From: Cryptomeria japonica
Taxonomy: Eukaryota; Streptophyta; Pinopsida; Cupressales; Cupressaceae
Assembly: GCF_030272615.1 (NCBI RefSeq)
Contig: NC_081408.1
Location: 335,762,793-335,824,792, forward strand
Direction of reading: 5' to 3'
Length of the DNA: 62,000 nucleotides
Positions within the stretch are counted from its first letter, which is position 1, and every line of letters starts with the position of its first letter. The position numbers and the translations under genes were made by a program. A model generated the notes under the pieces. It was not told the origin of the DNA, did not search any database, and saw nothing but the letters and a program-made list of their open reading frames with translations. This document shows positions 33,726 through 46,091 of this stretch, piece after piece.

Positions 33726-33783
33726 TATCTTCTTTTGGATCTTTTCCTCAAGAAGTTAAGCTTCTGCACATAGATTACCAATG

Positions 33784-33795
33784 CTCTGATACCAA
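33784..33795 (-). promoter_or_regulatory. Primer binding site of D
   Basis: GCTCTGATACCA, the exact reverse complement of the iMet site TGGTATCAGAGC, one to two bases from the LTR. Confidence 0.92.
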
Positions 33796-33796
33796 T

Positions 33797-35306
33797 TGTT
33801 ATTTGTGAGGATCCAGTAATTACTAAGAGCGGGGGGTGAATTAATAATTATAGTAAACTTAAAGCTTTAACAATGAGCTAAAACTTCTTCCAAAACAACT
33901 CATAAATAGTACCGGTAATAATTGAAATCACACTACTAATCAGATTTATCAAATTGTTGATCTAAGTGTTCATCAACATGCATGAAATAGAAAGATATCA
34001 ACTCAATACATAAGAAATCAATCAGCACATGAACACCAAGATTTTCACATGGAAACCCAAATGGGAAAAACCATGGTGGAAATTAGTACCCACAAATATT
34101 TTGCACTCTTTCAAAATACGCCCTTTTAGGAGCCTATCCCGTTTAGGAGCTTACAAATATGCCCAGTTAGGAGAAGACCCTATTAGGAGTCCCCCAGTTA
34201 AGGTATTTACCTCATCTGTATTAGGAGCTTTACTCTGTTAGGAGTAACCTTGTGAAAGGACTTATAACCCAAGCTAATGAGTCACCCGGTGAAGGGATTT
34301 ATACAATCAGGCCTGTTAGGACCTACCCGGTTAAGGGGTTTTGAGTCTACTACAACTATAAGGGAACAACATATGTATGATCTGAAAAATAGCACTCTCT
34401 GCTTGCTTGTATAGTTCCACTTCAGCTTCAATCTACTTCTCTCTTGCAAACACACCGGTTTGACCACACACTCTTCTTTTGATTACTAACATAGTAAATC
34501 GTCACATACTTGCCCTAAATATACTTTACAACTTAGTTAGTTTCAAAACCCTAACCTCGTACTAAGATTTACATCATAGATCATCATAGATCTTTACAAA
34601 TAATTACATATCATCATATGGATCATTACAATAAATTACAAACCAATTACAACCGGTGAATGATCACAAATCATCACCACACTTTGATCTTATAAGCAAT
34701 CAAGCCCTTAAAACATTCTCCTATACTCTTCCTTATTTTCAAAGATATTCTATGTTTAATCATGCCAAAACAACATTTTAATACTTCACACAGATTTAGC
34801 CACGTCATCACCAACTTACAAACATAGTGTAATACACCATCAAACTCAAAATCATTACTGGTTCTTAAACCCTACTAAAACACTATAGAATATACATTAG
34901 TCAATCACAAACATGACTTCCTATAACCAAAACATGATGTGGTTCTGATCATATCCTCATTACAGTGATACAAACACATGCTTGAAACCACAACACCAAA
35001 TTCCTCATCAATGTCCAAAATCAATCACTTAAGCCTAACATAGTTTCACATTTATTGGTTAAAGTCCTATTTGCTAGTTAACTATTATATCCATTCCATA
35101 TCTTTCTTGTCAATCATAGATGACTCAGATAACATGATAAAATAATGTAACCATAGTTGCCATTAATGACAACACAAACTAATCATCAAGTCATTAAACA
35201 ACATCTCAACTATATTATCACCAACAATCCTTATACCAGTTCATCAATATCATCAACAACTATGACAATGTCCATTCACATTATCAGTTATGCCAATATG
35301 CTAAGA
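33797..35306 (-). repeat. 5' LTR of element D (right copy)
   Basis: 1510 bp, TGTTATTTGTGAGG to GCTAAGA. The terminal CA is mutated to GA. It is homologous to 27779-29283 along its length. Confidence 0.93.
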
Positions 35307-35311
35307 TACCC
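35307..35311. repeat. Target-site duplication TACCC (right of D)
   Basis: Second copy of TACCC (see 27774-27778). Confidence 0.93.
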
Positions 35312-35879
35312 TATTAAATCTCAATTATGACAAAGACTTCATCCTCTATACTTTGGGAGGAGAAGAAAGCATCTTAGTTTTTTAATACAAATAAATGAAG
35401 ATTAATTAGAGTATCCCATTGCCTTTTTCACTGAAGGTCTTAAAGATTATGATCTTAAGCATAGCTACATGGAGACGCAGGTCATCACTATGATTAGGGA
35501 ATTGAAAAAGTTCACACACATGTTATCCAACAATGAGATTCTCAACTCTTAGTCCCACATGCAGCTGTGAAGGATTTTCTCCTATACAAGGATATTAGTG
35601 AGAGGAGGGCTGGATGGATCACCAAGGTTATGGAATAAGACCTCAACATCAAAATCACTAAGCTTGTAAGAGGTAAAGGCCTATGTGATAATTTTGTTTT
35701 ATATTTTAAAAATGACCCAGAGGTCATCCTTGTGCTACAAGAAGAGGAGCAGTTGGCCATCAATGAATATGACAAAGTAGTTGGTTTGAAGACATGCCTA
35801 CCTTCTTAAGGGATGGTAATTACCCTCCTAATTTTGACAGAATGCAAAGAAGACACTTTAGGATTCAGTCTATCCCATT
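35312..35879 (+). pseudogene. pol: C RNase H (RT-linked)
   Basis: Resumes the Pol frame cut by D: LNLNYDKDFILYTLGG, SIAFFTEGLKDYDLKHSYME, VITMIRELKKFTHMLS, then in shifted frames the DFLLYKDISERRAGWITKVM block and LNIKITKLVRGKGL. This is the usual gypsy RNase H that follows the RT. A 26-bp near-duplicate (35815-35840 and 35882-35907, GGTAATTACCCTCC...) lies at its end. Confidence 0.82.
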
Positions 35880-36886
35880 ATGGTAATTACCCTCCTAATT
35901 TTGATAGAGGTAATTTTGTTCAAAAAGGACCTTAATGGAGTCTTACAAAGATGCATCAAAGAAGATCAAGTCAGCAGACTATTAGAAGAGTTTCATGATT
36001 CCCCCTTAGGTGACCATTTCTCTAGAAGGACTCCTACCATGAAAATAATTAGGGTAGGCTACTATTGGCCTTCCCTTTTCAACAATTCACACAAGTGGGT
36101 GAGGAGGTGCAAGGAGTATGCCCTTTTCTTAGGTAAACAAATTTTGGCTTCCCTTCATCTCCATCCTATATAGATTGATCAACTATTTAATCAATGGGGC
36201 CTAGATTTTATTGTCCTAATTGGACCTCTATCGAGAGTTGGACATAAGTGGATTTATGCCACCATAGATTAATTCACAAGGTGGATGGAAGTAGTTTCCT
36301 TGAAAAATGTTACTAAAAGTTTAGTGGTTAAATTCCTTTAGTGAATTTTAACTAGATTTGTTGCTCCTTCCACCATCATATCTGACAATGCCAAGGGTTT
36401 TGTCAGAGCTCAAATCAATTCATGGGCAGTTGGCATGACATATATTTGAAGACATCATCAAACTATTACCCATAGGGGAACAACCTAATTGATTCCTCTA
36501 ATAAGAACTTCATTAAAATCATCAAAAGGAGCTTACATAACAATCAAAGTTCTCATCATTTGAAGTTAGGGATGGCCCTATGGGCTGATAGGATCACACC
36601 TAAGAGAGAAACTAGCAATTCACCTTTCATGTTAGCATATGGAAGAGAAGCAAGACTTCCCTTATCTCTTGAATTTCCCTCTTTTGACTTAGTGCACTAG
36701 TTGGAGCTCTTAGAGAATGATGCCATGATAGTTAGATATACCAAGCAGATGGAGCTGGAAGAAATTAGGAGTAAGGCCATGCAGGCCCTTAATATCCATC
36801 TGGGATGGGTCAAAATAAGTTTTGATAGAAAGGCTACTTATAGGACCTTTAGGGTTGGTGACCTTGTCCTTGTTGGATATTAGAGT
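35880..36886 (+). pseudogene. pol: C integrase
   Basis: HHCC finger: FHDSPLGDH with VGYYWPSLF and VRRCKEYALF, where the second Cys is Tyr. Core: WGLDFIVLIGPLSRVGHKWI (first Asp), IISDNAKGFV (second Asp), then a decayed Glu block. C-terminal: ATEV-type segment SPFMLAYGREARLPLSLE, LELLENDAMIVRYTKQMELE, FDRKATYRTFRVGDLVLVG. Stops at about 36172, 36272, 36341, 36447. It ends at 36886 where S3 begins. Confidence 0.87.
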
Positions 36887-37805
36887 TGTTGGAATGTTTT
36901 GTTGTCATTGATCTAAACATATTCTTGTGCTCTTGTGCTTCGGTGTTGCAGAGAGTTGGTTTCGTTGATTTATTGAAGATATACTTATCTAGATTTAAGG
37001 ATTTATAGATTAGTATCTTCAATTGTTTCAGCATGAGTTTCTGTGTTTTGGAAGGCTATTTGATTAAGTTATGTGGTTCAATGTGGTAAGTAGTTTTTAT
37101 GTTGGTTCTATATTGTACAATCATGATTTCTAGTTTGTATTGCTCTGGAATTGATTCATTATGATGTGCAGATTTTGAAGAGTGTTTGGGATGTTCATGT
37201 GTGTCCTTAGTTTGAGTGGTTCATGATTTGAAACTTCACAAGTATATCTTTTAGTTTATTAGTTGGTGTTCTTGAGCTCTGTAAGGGAAATAATGACGAT
37301 TCTTGTGATCCGAGTTGTTGCGGTTGTTGTAGATTTTTGGTGTAAATAATATTCATCATAGATATTATTACAGTTACTTAAGTTTACTTAGGAAATTCAT
37401 CTCATAGTAGTTTGGTTATGAGACACTTAGGTGTTTTTACCATATTGGGATAGTATGTTTAGGAGAATTTCCACCTTTTATGGTGTTGATCTTATCTTGT
37501 TACATTCCACCTCGTGTGGAATATTTTATTGTTTCTCCTACCTACCACACCTATTTCCTACCTACCCTGATTTCTTATTGAGCCACATGTCATGTTTGTG
37601 TGCTCACATATCCATTAGCCTTGCCTATATAAGTAGGCTCATCTAAATTATTTGTATGGACAATCACGGGAAATCATTGAACATCTTGTAATGATCCAAT
37701 TGATCAGTATTTTCATCTTGATAGAATACAATTTATTCTTATCATCTATTTTGTTCTCTCTTATTTGTGCTTTCCATCACCTCTAGATCTTGGCAAATTC
37801 TCACA
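36887..37805 (+). mobile_element. Solo LTR S3
   Basis: 919 bp, TGTTGGAATGTT to TCTCACA, with TATATAAG at 37626-37633 and AT-rich downstream sequence, so + orientation. The flanks TAGAG (36881-36885) and TAGAT (37806-37810) look like an imperfect duplication offset by one base. It lacks the C-run module of the other LTRs. It separates the end of C from element H. Confidence 0.65.
37626..37633 (+). promoter_or_regulatory. TATA box in S3
   Basis: TATATAAG, close to the plant consensus, about 740 bp into the LTR. Confidence 0.55.
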
Positions 37806-37815
37806 TAGATGAATT

Positions 37816-39050
37816 TGTTAGAATGTTCTGATAGTGGTAGTAAACTAAGAGGGGGTGTGAATCAATTTACTCACAATAACAACAATCATTTCAATTATAA
37901 ACCTTAAACCAGAGCAAAACATAGTGAAGAATATATCATGAAATCACAACACACATAACACCAATACTTTGATGTTTAAAACTTGGAAAGGGAAAAATGA
38001 TAGTAGGAAACCCTACCCACAATTTAGATGAATACTCTATAGTAGTATTGTGAATAATTACAATGGGGTATGCACATGCAAAAAGGCCAACAACCTAGAG
38101 CGCACTTCTCATCACAAAGAGAAGTCTCAATGACTTACAAAATCATCGAACTATAATCTGGAAAACAATGATCTATGAAAGTAGCATCTATAAATGCTTG
38201 ATACAGTTTCAGTTAAGAAATGATGTTTGATCTGCAATAAAAACTTTTTGCAAACCTTCACTAAATGATATAACCTTGTTCACTCATAAACCAATCTCTG
38301 ATAATGCAGACTTAACTAACCATAACCATGGATCCATCCATGATTGCAATTACATGAATAAGTCACCTATAAATCTAGATCATCGACCTTATTGACAAGG
38401 TCGACTAAACCCTAAACCCATAAACCCATAATTATAAAAATTACATCACACAATACCACCAGACCAATATTATAATTTACATTATATAGCATGGACCTAA
38501 ATCAAGTAACCAAATAATTATATCCACTTGGAATTCTGTTAAGACCATAATCCAACACGCTTCACTTGCTAGTAGTTTAACCGGATCCAAATAGGACCAC
38601 CATAACAGCACGCCATCCAATGCAAAGTCATCAAACACTTGGGATATAATAAAGAAGCACCAACAAAATGGTAGAAACTAATTCCATAAGTTGGACCCAA
38701 AATCCACTGATGAAGTCACCAAATAATGCATACTGGTAAAGCTAACTGGCAATGTCAGATGCCTGTGAAGCCAAGAACAAATCGGTAAAGGCACAAGCTA
38801 ATCTAGTACCTGAAATATACCAAAAGCATAACCAAATTGTGAAACCACTAGAATATAGAAAGTATATAACCATCAAAATAAGCATCCAAAACTGATTCCA
38901 TAGATCTGACCATACTGGAACAAAATCACAACCAAAGCCAAGATGATCACCAAGACTAATCACGATAGATCTAACCAAGATAGCCTCTAATCAGGATACA
39001 GTGTTGATATCAATGACAAAAATTAACCAAATCCAACATATTGCCAAAAA
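37816..39050 (-). repeat. 3' LTR of element H
   Basis: Starts TGTTAGAATGTTCTG. It carries, reversed, GAGGGGGTGTGAATCAATTT (C-run motif) and a weak CTTGGAAAGGGAAAAATG module near 37980. The right edge is approximate, set by the purine tract at 39051. Confidence 0.75.
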
Positions 39051-39370
39051 TCCCCCCCTTTGACATTGATGGCAACACTAAATGTGAAAAACATCCAAGT
39101 GCCAAGAAATGCCAATAATATCCTAAAAGTTGAATTGGAATATATCTCCCCCTTAGATTAACATGAATACCTTTCCCAAAAAGATCCGATAGTTTTTCTC
39201 ATGAATAGCTCTCTCTCCCTCTTTGACATCAATGACAAAGGATAGAAACCAAACCAAGAATACTGAACCAAAAAGCTGACTACTCCCCCTAAGTAGTAGC
39301 ACCATATTCATCAACCCAGATTAGGAGAGTATGTCTAATAAGCTCACCAAATTGATGCATCCCTGCATCT
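39051..39370 (-). other. H 3' untranslated region and polypurine tract
   Basis: TCCCCCCCTTTGAC (39051-39064) is the reversed polypurine tract. The rest has further CCCCCT and CTCCCCC tracts and no gene. Confidence 0.65.
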
Positions 39371-40507
39371 CTAAGTCTCTTCCAGAGGGCTAGTAACCCC
39401 CAACTGATCTCTAAGATATTCAAAAGTGTCTCTAGGTAATGGTTTAGTTAGAATATCTGAAATTTGTTCCTTAGTAGGCACACAAACCAATCTGACTTCC
39501 TTTGCTTCAACCTTTTTCTTTAAGAAATTATACCTTATAGAGATGTGTTTTAATTTGGAATGAAATACTAGATTATTTGACATATCAATAGTAGTAGTAT
39601 TATAACAATGAATAATAATAGGCTCATCATAACTTACCCTTATATCCTTTAACATCTATTTCATCTATAAAATTAGAGTACAGTTGGTAGCAGCTACAAC
39701 ATATTTCGCTTCAATAATAAACAATGAAGTGCATGATTGTTTCTTACTAAGACATGAAACCAACTTCTTCCCAAGAAAGAACGCATCTCTAGCAGTGCTC
39801 TTCCAGTCATCCATATCTCCTACCTAATTAGAATCTATATGTGCACATAATGTGAAGTCATAATCCTTAGGAGACCATAGCCCAAAGTCTATTGTACCTG
39901 CCAAATATTTGAATATTCTCTTGATAGCAATATCATGAGTTTCTCTAGGATCTGACTAAAATCTAGAAGCAATACAAATAACATTCATTATATTAGGTCT
40001 AGTCTGGGTTAGGTATAACAATCCACCAATTATTGATTTGTATCTGCTTGGATTCACTCTAGGTGATTCACTATCCTTTGACAATTTACAACCGGTTGTC
40101 ATAGGAGTACCGACAAGTTTATAATTCTCAATTCCAAATTTAGTAACTCCTTGACATACTTAGTTTGACAAATGAAAATACCTTTATCAGTATGAGTAAT
40201 CTGCAAGCCTAAGAAAATTTTCATCTCACCAATCATAGACATTTTAAATTCATTCTTCGTATCATCAACAAATTTCATGCATAAACCTTCTTCTTCTCAA
40301 AAAATGATATCATCCACAAAGACTTCAATGATCAATATGTCATCATGCTCAATTTTGTAATATGTTACTATCAGCATTACCTTTACTAAAACCAAGTTTT
40401 GAAAGATACTTATCCAATCTACCATACCATGCTCAAGGGGCATGTTTTAGTCCATATAAACCTTTCTTTAGCCTACAAACCATGTCCTTGTCTTTTGATA
40501 AAGAAAA
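39371..40507 (-). pseudogene. pol: H RNase H and C-terminal RT
   Basis: RNase H end: IIIHCYNTTTIDMSNNLVFH (catalytic Asp of HCDN is Tyr), ISIRYNFLKKKVEAKEV, EQISDILTKPLPRDTFEYLR, stop at 39371. Upstream in other frames are the TDADW-equivalent region, RYKSIIGGLLYLTQTRP-like sequence and the VDDIIF region (about 40300), all with stops. Confidence 0.83.
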
Positions 40508-40925
40508 TCATTCAAGTTTCTCAATGTAAACTTCTTCTTCAATATCTCCATTAGGAAATGCACATTTAACATCCACCTGATATACTTTGTAGTTGTTGTG
40601 TGGAACATAAGTAAGAAAAAGTCTTACCACTTCAATTCTAGCAACCTGAGCATAAGTCTCTCCATAATCAACACCTTCTTCTTGTAAATAGCCTTTGCAA
40701 ACCAATATATCTTTCTTCCTTACCACTTTACCTTCCTCATTCAATTTATTTTGGAAAACCCATTTAGTTCCAAAAATGTTCTTACCTTTAGGCCTAGGTA
40801 CAAGTTCCCATTTCTTATTCTTTTCAATTTGATCTAATTCTTCTTCCATAGTTTTTACCCAATTTTCATCGTTATTTGCCTCAACAAAAGATTTCGGTTC
40901 AATTTTAGAAATTAAACATACCTCT
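40508..40925 (-). pseudogene. pol: H RT, N-terminal part
   Basis: 113 clean codons: [74 protein letters not shown]. The N-terminal side runs to NEEVCLIS at 40920, where I is inserted (left copy of CCTCT). Confidence 0.87.
40921..40925. repeat. Target-site duplication CCTCT (left of I)
   Basis: CCTCT matches 48489-48493. H reads from the integrase-RT linker across the join. Confidence 0.9.
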
Positions 40926-42417
40926 TGTTGACATTATAACAGACAAGGGGAGATTGTTGGCATTCCAATTACAATAAGAGATTGTTGGCATTTCATTAAG
41001 GATATTGAGAAGGTTGTTGATGATTATGGATTAAGGATGTTTACTATCTTAACAATATTATTTTGTCATTTATGTCAAGAAATTGATTTTCTGATTCAGT
41101 ATGATGTTGCCATATCTTCAGAAGTATGTTTTGAAGAGAATTAAGATGTCGGTAAAAGACACAGAAAAAATGTGATGAATAAGGGGAGGAATAAGTTATT
41201 CAATGGGCAACTATTACCGAGTTAGACAATGATAAGTTCATGATGTTTAGATTGTTTTGATATCCTACATATGCTATTGTTTGTAAGCTTAATACTATAC
41301 TACATCACCGAGCAAAGAACCTAGTCGGTAAACCCTAAGGAACCTAGTCGGTAAACCCTAAGGTTATCGCTATTGGTTAATGAAGGCAGAATGTCTACCG
41401 AGTGAAGTTTAGTATTTATCGAGTTGCAACCGAGTAATAACATAATGCATTGGATGAATAAAAGTGTTATTTAATGAAGGAAGTTGATGAGCTGGATATG
41501 ATTAAATGTTTGATACGATGCGCATAAAGTTTTTTAAGGATCTATGGCAATGGAAGATCGGCAGGAAGATCTACAGCTCAGATTGAACCGCAATACCCTA
41601 ACACAAGTTCCAAGAAATGTATGCAAGTTCCCAAGCGTAGTAAAACATTTTCAGATCGAAGGATACATTAAACCTGGTCAAGACTAAAGATCTGATGGCT
41701 ATGATTGATCATGGGAAATGTGATCATTAAGATTAAGCTATTAGCAAATTTTTTATAAATAAGAAGTTATTGATGAACAATGTATACGGGCAAGTGTAAG
41801 TACATGGATGCTACATAGTGATTACCGAGCACAGAAGCTTGAAGACCTGTTTGAATAACAAAGTAAGGAGCCTAGTAGAGGGACAAGATAAGTCACAAGA
41901 CTTCACAATATTGAGCAAATAGGAATCTTCTTTAGCATTTTAGATGCAAAGTTGTAGATATATTTATACTGTTGTTTATTTTGTAAGTGACAAAAAATCT
42001 CTTAACCGAGTGGACTTAACAGTCTTATTTGTAAATCCTCTAGCAAGGTGACATTTTGATTGAGTGTTTGAAACCCTTTGACAAGGTCACTTCTAACAAA
42101 GTGAAGATCCTAACAGATCTGAGGAAAATCCCTTAACTGGGTCACATCTAGCAATGTGTTTGTAATCTTTAACAAGATTTTCTTTTAACCGAGCATACTC
42201 TAGAAGAGTATATTTCTTAGTGGGTCTGAAATCCCACAATGGTTTTTCCCTATTTGGGTTTCCACGTTAAATCTGGTGTTATATATTTTGTGGTATTATC
42301 TATTTATGAGTTTGCATGTTTTACAATTTTTCTGATAAGGTTACCGAGGTTGAATCTGTTGAATATATTGAAGATTAAGTTTGTATGATTCACCCCTCCC
42401 CTCTCATTTTATTAACA
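40926..42417 (+). repeat. 5' LTR of element I
   Basis: TGTTGACATTAT to ATTAACA. It contains two inner copies of its own start with upstream purines (GAGATTGTTGGCATT at 40950 and 40978), a 23-bp tandem repeat with AAACCCTAAGG (41317-41362), the CCCACAATGGTTTTTCCC module (about 42234) and GATTCACCCCTCCCC (about 42389). Confidence 0.95.
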
Positions 42418-42419
42418 AT

Positions 42420-42431
42420 TGGTATCAGAGC
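42420..42431 (+). promoter_or_regulatory. Primer binding site of I
   Basis: TGGTATCAGAGC, exact iMet consensus, two bases after the LTR. Confidence 0.95.
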
Positions 42432-42481
42432 TTTGGACTCCAGAAGTAAAGTTTAAAGGCACTTGAGGAAAAGATCCAAAG

Positions 42482-43600
42482 ATGTATAAGAGGGATGCAC
42501 CGAAGTTGAACAAGTCAAGTTTCTCTACATGGTAGAAAAGGATGAAGCTGCACCTATTAGGAATTGGAGAATATGCTTTATATTTTATGGAGAATGATTT
42601 CATTACACCTAGCACCTATCCATTGAAAATGGAAGAGATAAAGGCAAAGCAAGCACATATTCAAGCAATGATTGAAATAACATCCGCATTGACCGACTTA
42701 GAGTTTAATGATCTAGAAGGCTACAGTGATGCCAAAGCAATGTGGGACAAGCTCATATCTGTGTATGGTGGTGATGAACATGTTCAAAGAGCAAAAGTGG
42801 ATAGTCTAAGAAGACAACTTGAATCTATGAGAATGAATGAAGGTGAGAACATAACCCAGTATAGTACAAGGTTAAAGGAGATTGTCAATCAAATCAAAGG
42901 AGCAGGAGGAACCATTGAAGAAAAGGATGTCACAAGTAAGTTATTGAGAAGCCTTCTACCTGCTTATGCTATCCAAGTCTCTGCAATCAATGAATTAAGG
43001 TCTATACCCAATATGCTAGTTTCTTTGGATGCTACCATTGGTAAGTTACATGCATTTGAGCTAAGTAACTTTGATAATAGTGGGTCTTTGGTAAATAAAG
43101 TTGAGTTTGCATTTAGTTCTTTTCATCTTCATGAATCTGATGATTACAATGATAGAAAGTATAAGTATTCTGAAGGGAATCACAAAGGAGCAAGTGAAAG
43201 ATTTCACAAAAACATGGAAGAGGTACACAAACTATATGAAGAAATTAGAAAGCAAGAAGAGTTTGAAGCACTATTAGCCAGAAGGCTACTGAGAGGAAAA
43301 GGTAAGTACAAAGGAAAGTTGCCTTTGAAATGTTTTAACTATGATAGAATAGGACATATGGCTTCTAACTATCCTGACAAAGAATCTAGTGAAAAGAGAG
43401 ATTACCGAGATGACGGACATAAAGACAATCATTACAGAGGTCATCGAGACTTCAGAAGAAGAGATAGAAAGACATGCCTAATTGCTAATGAGGAATCAAA
43501 TGATGATAAATCTGATGAAATTGATATAGAGGAAGTTGTTTATGTGGCTATCAAAGATGGATCAGATGAAGAAAGGTATGAAGAAAAAGCTTTAATATCT
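42482..43600 (+). pseudogene. gag: I gag
   Basis: ATG 42482 (MYKRDAPKLNKSSFSTW) meets a TAG at 42533. The next ATG, 42542, opens 435 codons that also include the protease. Gag blocks: AMWDKLISVYGGDEHVQ, RRQLESMRMNEGENITQYST, KLLRSLLPAYAIQVSAINEL. The zinc knuckle is broken at two of its four ligands (CFNY...GHMASNY; both changes are Cys to Tyr). Basic RGHRDFRRRDRK follows. Codon 42482 is the likely original start because the family motif KLN..SFSTW lies before the stop. Confidence 0.92.
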
Positions 43601-43860
43601 CACATAAATACTAATGATTCTTGGATCATAGATAGTGGATGCTCACATCACATGACAGGTGATAAACACAATTTTTATATATTAGAAGATTATGATGGAG
43701 GTTATGTAAGATTTGGTAATGATGCACCATGTCCCGTAAGAGGTAAAGGATCTATAACACTTATTGACAATGCTAAATGTAATGATGTTTATTGGGTTGA
43801 GGGTTTGAAATACAATTTGTTGAGTGTAACACAACTAAACAATACATGATACTGAATAGA
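43601..43860 (+). pseudogene. pol: I protease
   Basis: IIDSGCSHHMTGDKHNF with an intact DSG, then GGYVRFGNDAPCPVRGKGS, CNDVYWVEGLKYNLLSVTQL. It shares the open frame with Gag. Stops TGA, TGA, TAG come in quick succession from 43847. Confidence 0.92.
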
Positions 43861-45128
43861 GTTTTAGAAAGGAACTGTCAAAGTTCATGACAAGCATGGA
43901 AAGTTAGCAGCTACTAGGACACAAACAAAAGCTAACACATTTCACCTTGACTCAACTCAGAATAAGTGTCTATATGCAAAGATAGATGATACCTGGTTAT
44001 GGCATAAAAGGTTTTGTCATGTAAATTTTGATAATCTGATCAAAATAAGTAAGAAGCACCAAGTAAGAGGTCTACCAAGTTTGGAAAAACCTAAGAATGC
44101 TATGTGTCGAGGATGCCAGATGGGTAAGATGACAAGATCAAGCTTTACAAGTAAGTCCTACACTTCTAAGGGAATTTTAGATCTTGTGCATGCTGATCTT
44201 TGTGGTCCTATGAAAGTTCAGAGTTATTATGGTGATAAATATTTCATATTATTTGTGGATGATGTCAGTTATGCTTTTAAAAGAAAAATCAGAATTTTTT
44301 CAAATGTTTAAATGGTACAAGGCAAGAGTTGAAAATGAAATAGGAAGACAACTGAAATGTCATAGATCTGATAGAGGAGGAGAGTTCACTTCTGATGAGT
44401 TCAACTTATTTTGCAATGATCATGGTATTAAAAGACAAGTCTCTGCACCGAGAACTCCACAGCAAAATGGGATAGCTGAGAGAAGAAATAGATCTATTAT
44501 GGATTGTGCCAGAACCCTAATGATTGAAAAGAAAGTACCACAAAATTTTTGGAGAGAAGCAATAAGCATTGTTTTTTACACCTTGAACCGAGTACAATTG
44601 AAGAAAGGAACTTTGAAGACACCATATGAAATCCGGTATGACAAGAAACCTAATGTAAGTTACTTTAAAATCTTTGGAAGTAGATGCTATGTTCACAAAG
44701 ATGATAGAAATGGTAAGTTTGATCAGAAAAGTGAAGAAGGAACATTTCTAGGTTATTCTTCTAGAAGCAAAGCATTTAAATGTCTAATCAAATCATCTAA
44801 CAAAATAGTAGAAAGTGCAAATGTGAAAATTGATGAATTTGCATAAAGAAATGTTGAAGGAAACTCCAAAGAACCAGAAGATTATGAAGGATTTGTATAT
44901 GTTCAACTAAAAAGTCTTACTGAGAAAGCTGCTGAAGGAAATGAAGAGAATATCCAGTTACTGAGTGATGAAGAAGATCATACAGAATCTACCGAGCCTA
45001 TATTAGCCAAGTATGTCAGAAGGAATCATGCATCAAGTTAGATTATAGGAGATAAGGATGATCTAGTGATGACAAGGAACAAACTAAGATAGAACACATG
45101 TCTGATATCTGAATTTGAACCGAGGATA
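43861..45128 (+). pseudogene. pol: I integrase and linker
   Basis: HHCC finger complete: WLWHKRFCHVNFD ... CRGCQMGK. Core triad complete: HADLCG (Asp), RSDRGGEF (Asp), QNGIAERRN (Glu). A frameshift near 44265, in FVDDVS, moves to the frame used for the rest of Pol. Then GSRCYVHKDD, GTFLGYSSRSKAFKC, and an acidic linker with stops at 44844, 45039 and 45090. Confidence 0.92.
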
Positions 45129-46091
45129 GTGAAAGAGGCATTTAACAGTGAAGATTGGATAAACGCTATGATAGAAGAGATTGATCAAATCAAGAAGAAT
45201 GACACATGGACACTGGTCCCAAGATCGAAGGACAAAAATGTAATTGGTACAAAATGGATTTTTAGAAACAAGCTAAATGAAAAAGGTGAGGTCATTCGCA
45301 ATAAAGCAAGACTAGTTTGCAAAGGTTATGCTCAAGAAGAAGGAATTGATTATGGTGAGACTTTTGCACCTGTGGCAAGACTTGAAGGAGTAAGAACATT
45401 ATTGGCATATGCTGCTTACAAGAATTTCAAGGTATATCAAATGGATGTCAAATCTACATTTCTGAATGGTATATTAGAAGAAGAAGTTTTTATTGAACAA
45501 CCTGAAGGATTTGTTGAAGGAGAGAATAAAGATCAGGTATGTAAGCTAAACAAAGCATTATATGGTCTAAAGCAAGCACCTAGAGCATGGTATGAGAGAT
45601 TGCATTCTTATTTAATCAAGATTGGTTTTATAAGAACTAGTGAAAACAATAATATGTACATGAAGAATGATGAAGACAATGGAATACTGATCTCAGCCAT
45701 ATTTGTTGATGATATTATCTTTTGTGGAAATGACTCTTTATGCAAGAACTTTAGAAATGAAATGTGTAAAGAATTTGAGATGTCATTAATCAGTGAAATA
45801 AAGTATTTTATAGGTCTATAGATACTGCAAATGAAAGATGAGATTTTCATTACTCAATCCAAGTATATAAAGGAAATCTTGAAGAAATTTGGAATGGAGG
45901 ATTCTAAACCTGTAAGTACTCCTATGACTACCAACTGTAAACTATCAAAGAATGATAAATCTGCATCTATTGATGAGAGACTTTACTGATCTATGATTGA
46001 AAAGTTGTAATATGTTGTTCACAGTAGGCCAGATATAGCACACATAGTAGGTATAGTTGCAAAATTTTCTGCAAATCCCAAGGAAACACAT
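45129..46091 (+). pseudogene. pol: I reverse transcriptase
   Basis: 230 clean codons with all copia RT blocks: [72 protein letters not shown] and active site [18 protein letters not shown] at 45819 (Gln position of GLQIL) and two more stops near 45987 and 46008 break the connection segment. Confidence 0.93.

Larger units (their letters stand above)
27779..35306 (-). mobile_element. Element D: Ty1/copia retrotransposon inserted in C
   Basis: 7528 bp with LTRs 27779-29283 and 33797-35306, iMet primer site (33784-33795, reversed), polypurine tract (29284-29296, reversed) and exact TACCC duplications. Gag, protease, integrase, RT and RNase H follow in copia order on the - strand. Coding is broken by multiple stops and several frameshifts. 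Confidence 0.95.
12058..36886 (+). mobile_element. Element C: Ty3/gypsy retrotransposon, host of nested insertions
   Basis: Its parts read on the + strand in order: gag start (12785), [B with A inside], rest of gag (23894), protease (25355), RNase H-like domain (about 25990), RT (about 26840), [D inside], RNase H (35312), integrase (35880) to 36886. Element B sits inside gag (TSD TATTT) and D inside the RT-RNase H region (TSD TACCC). In both places the open frame resumes correctly on the far side. No C LTR was identified: the left end meets E, the right end meets S3. The many stops make it one of the oldest layers. Confidence 0.85.

Noticed and set aside
36881-37810. Exact target duplication for S3
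   Set aside because: TAGAG and TAGAT match at four of five bases and one flank is offset by a base; reported only as imperfect.
38742-38978. 78-codon hydrophobic - strand frame
   Set aside because: Inside the H LTR; hydrophobic codons arise from T-rich LTR sequence.
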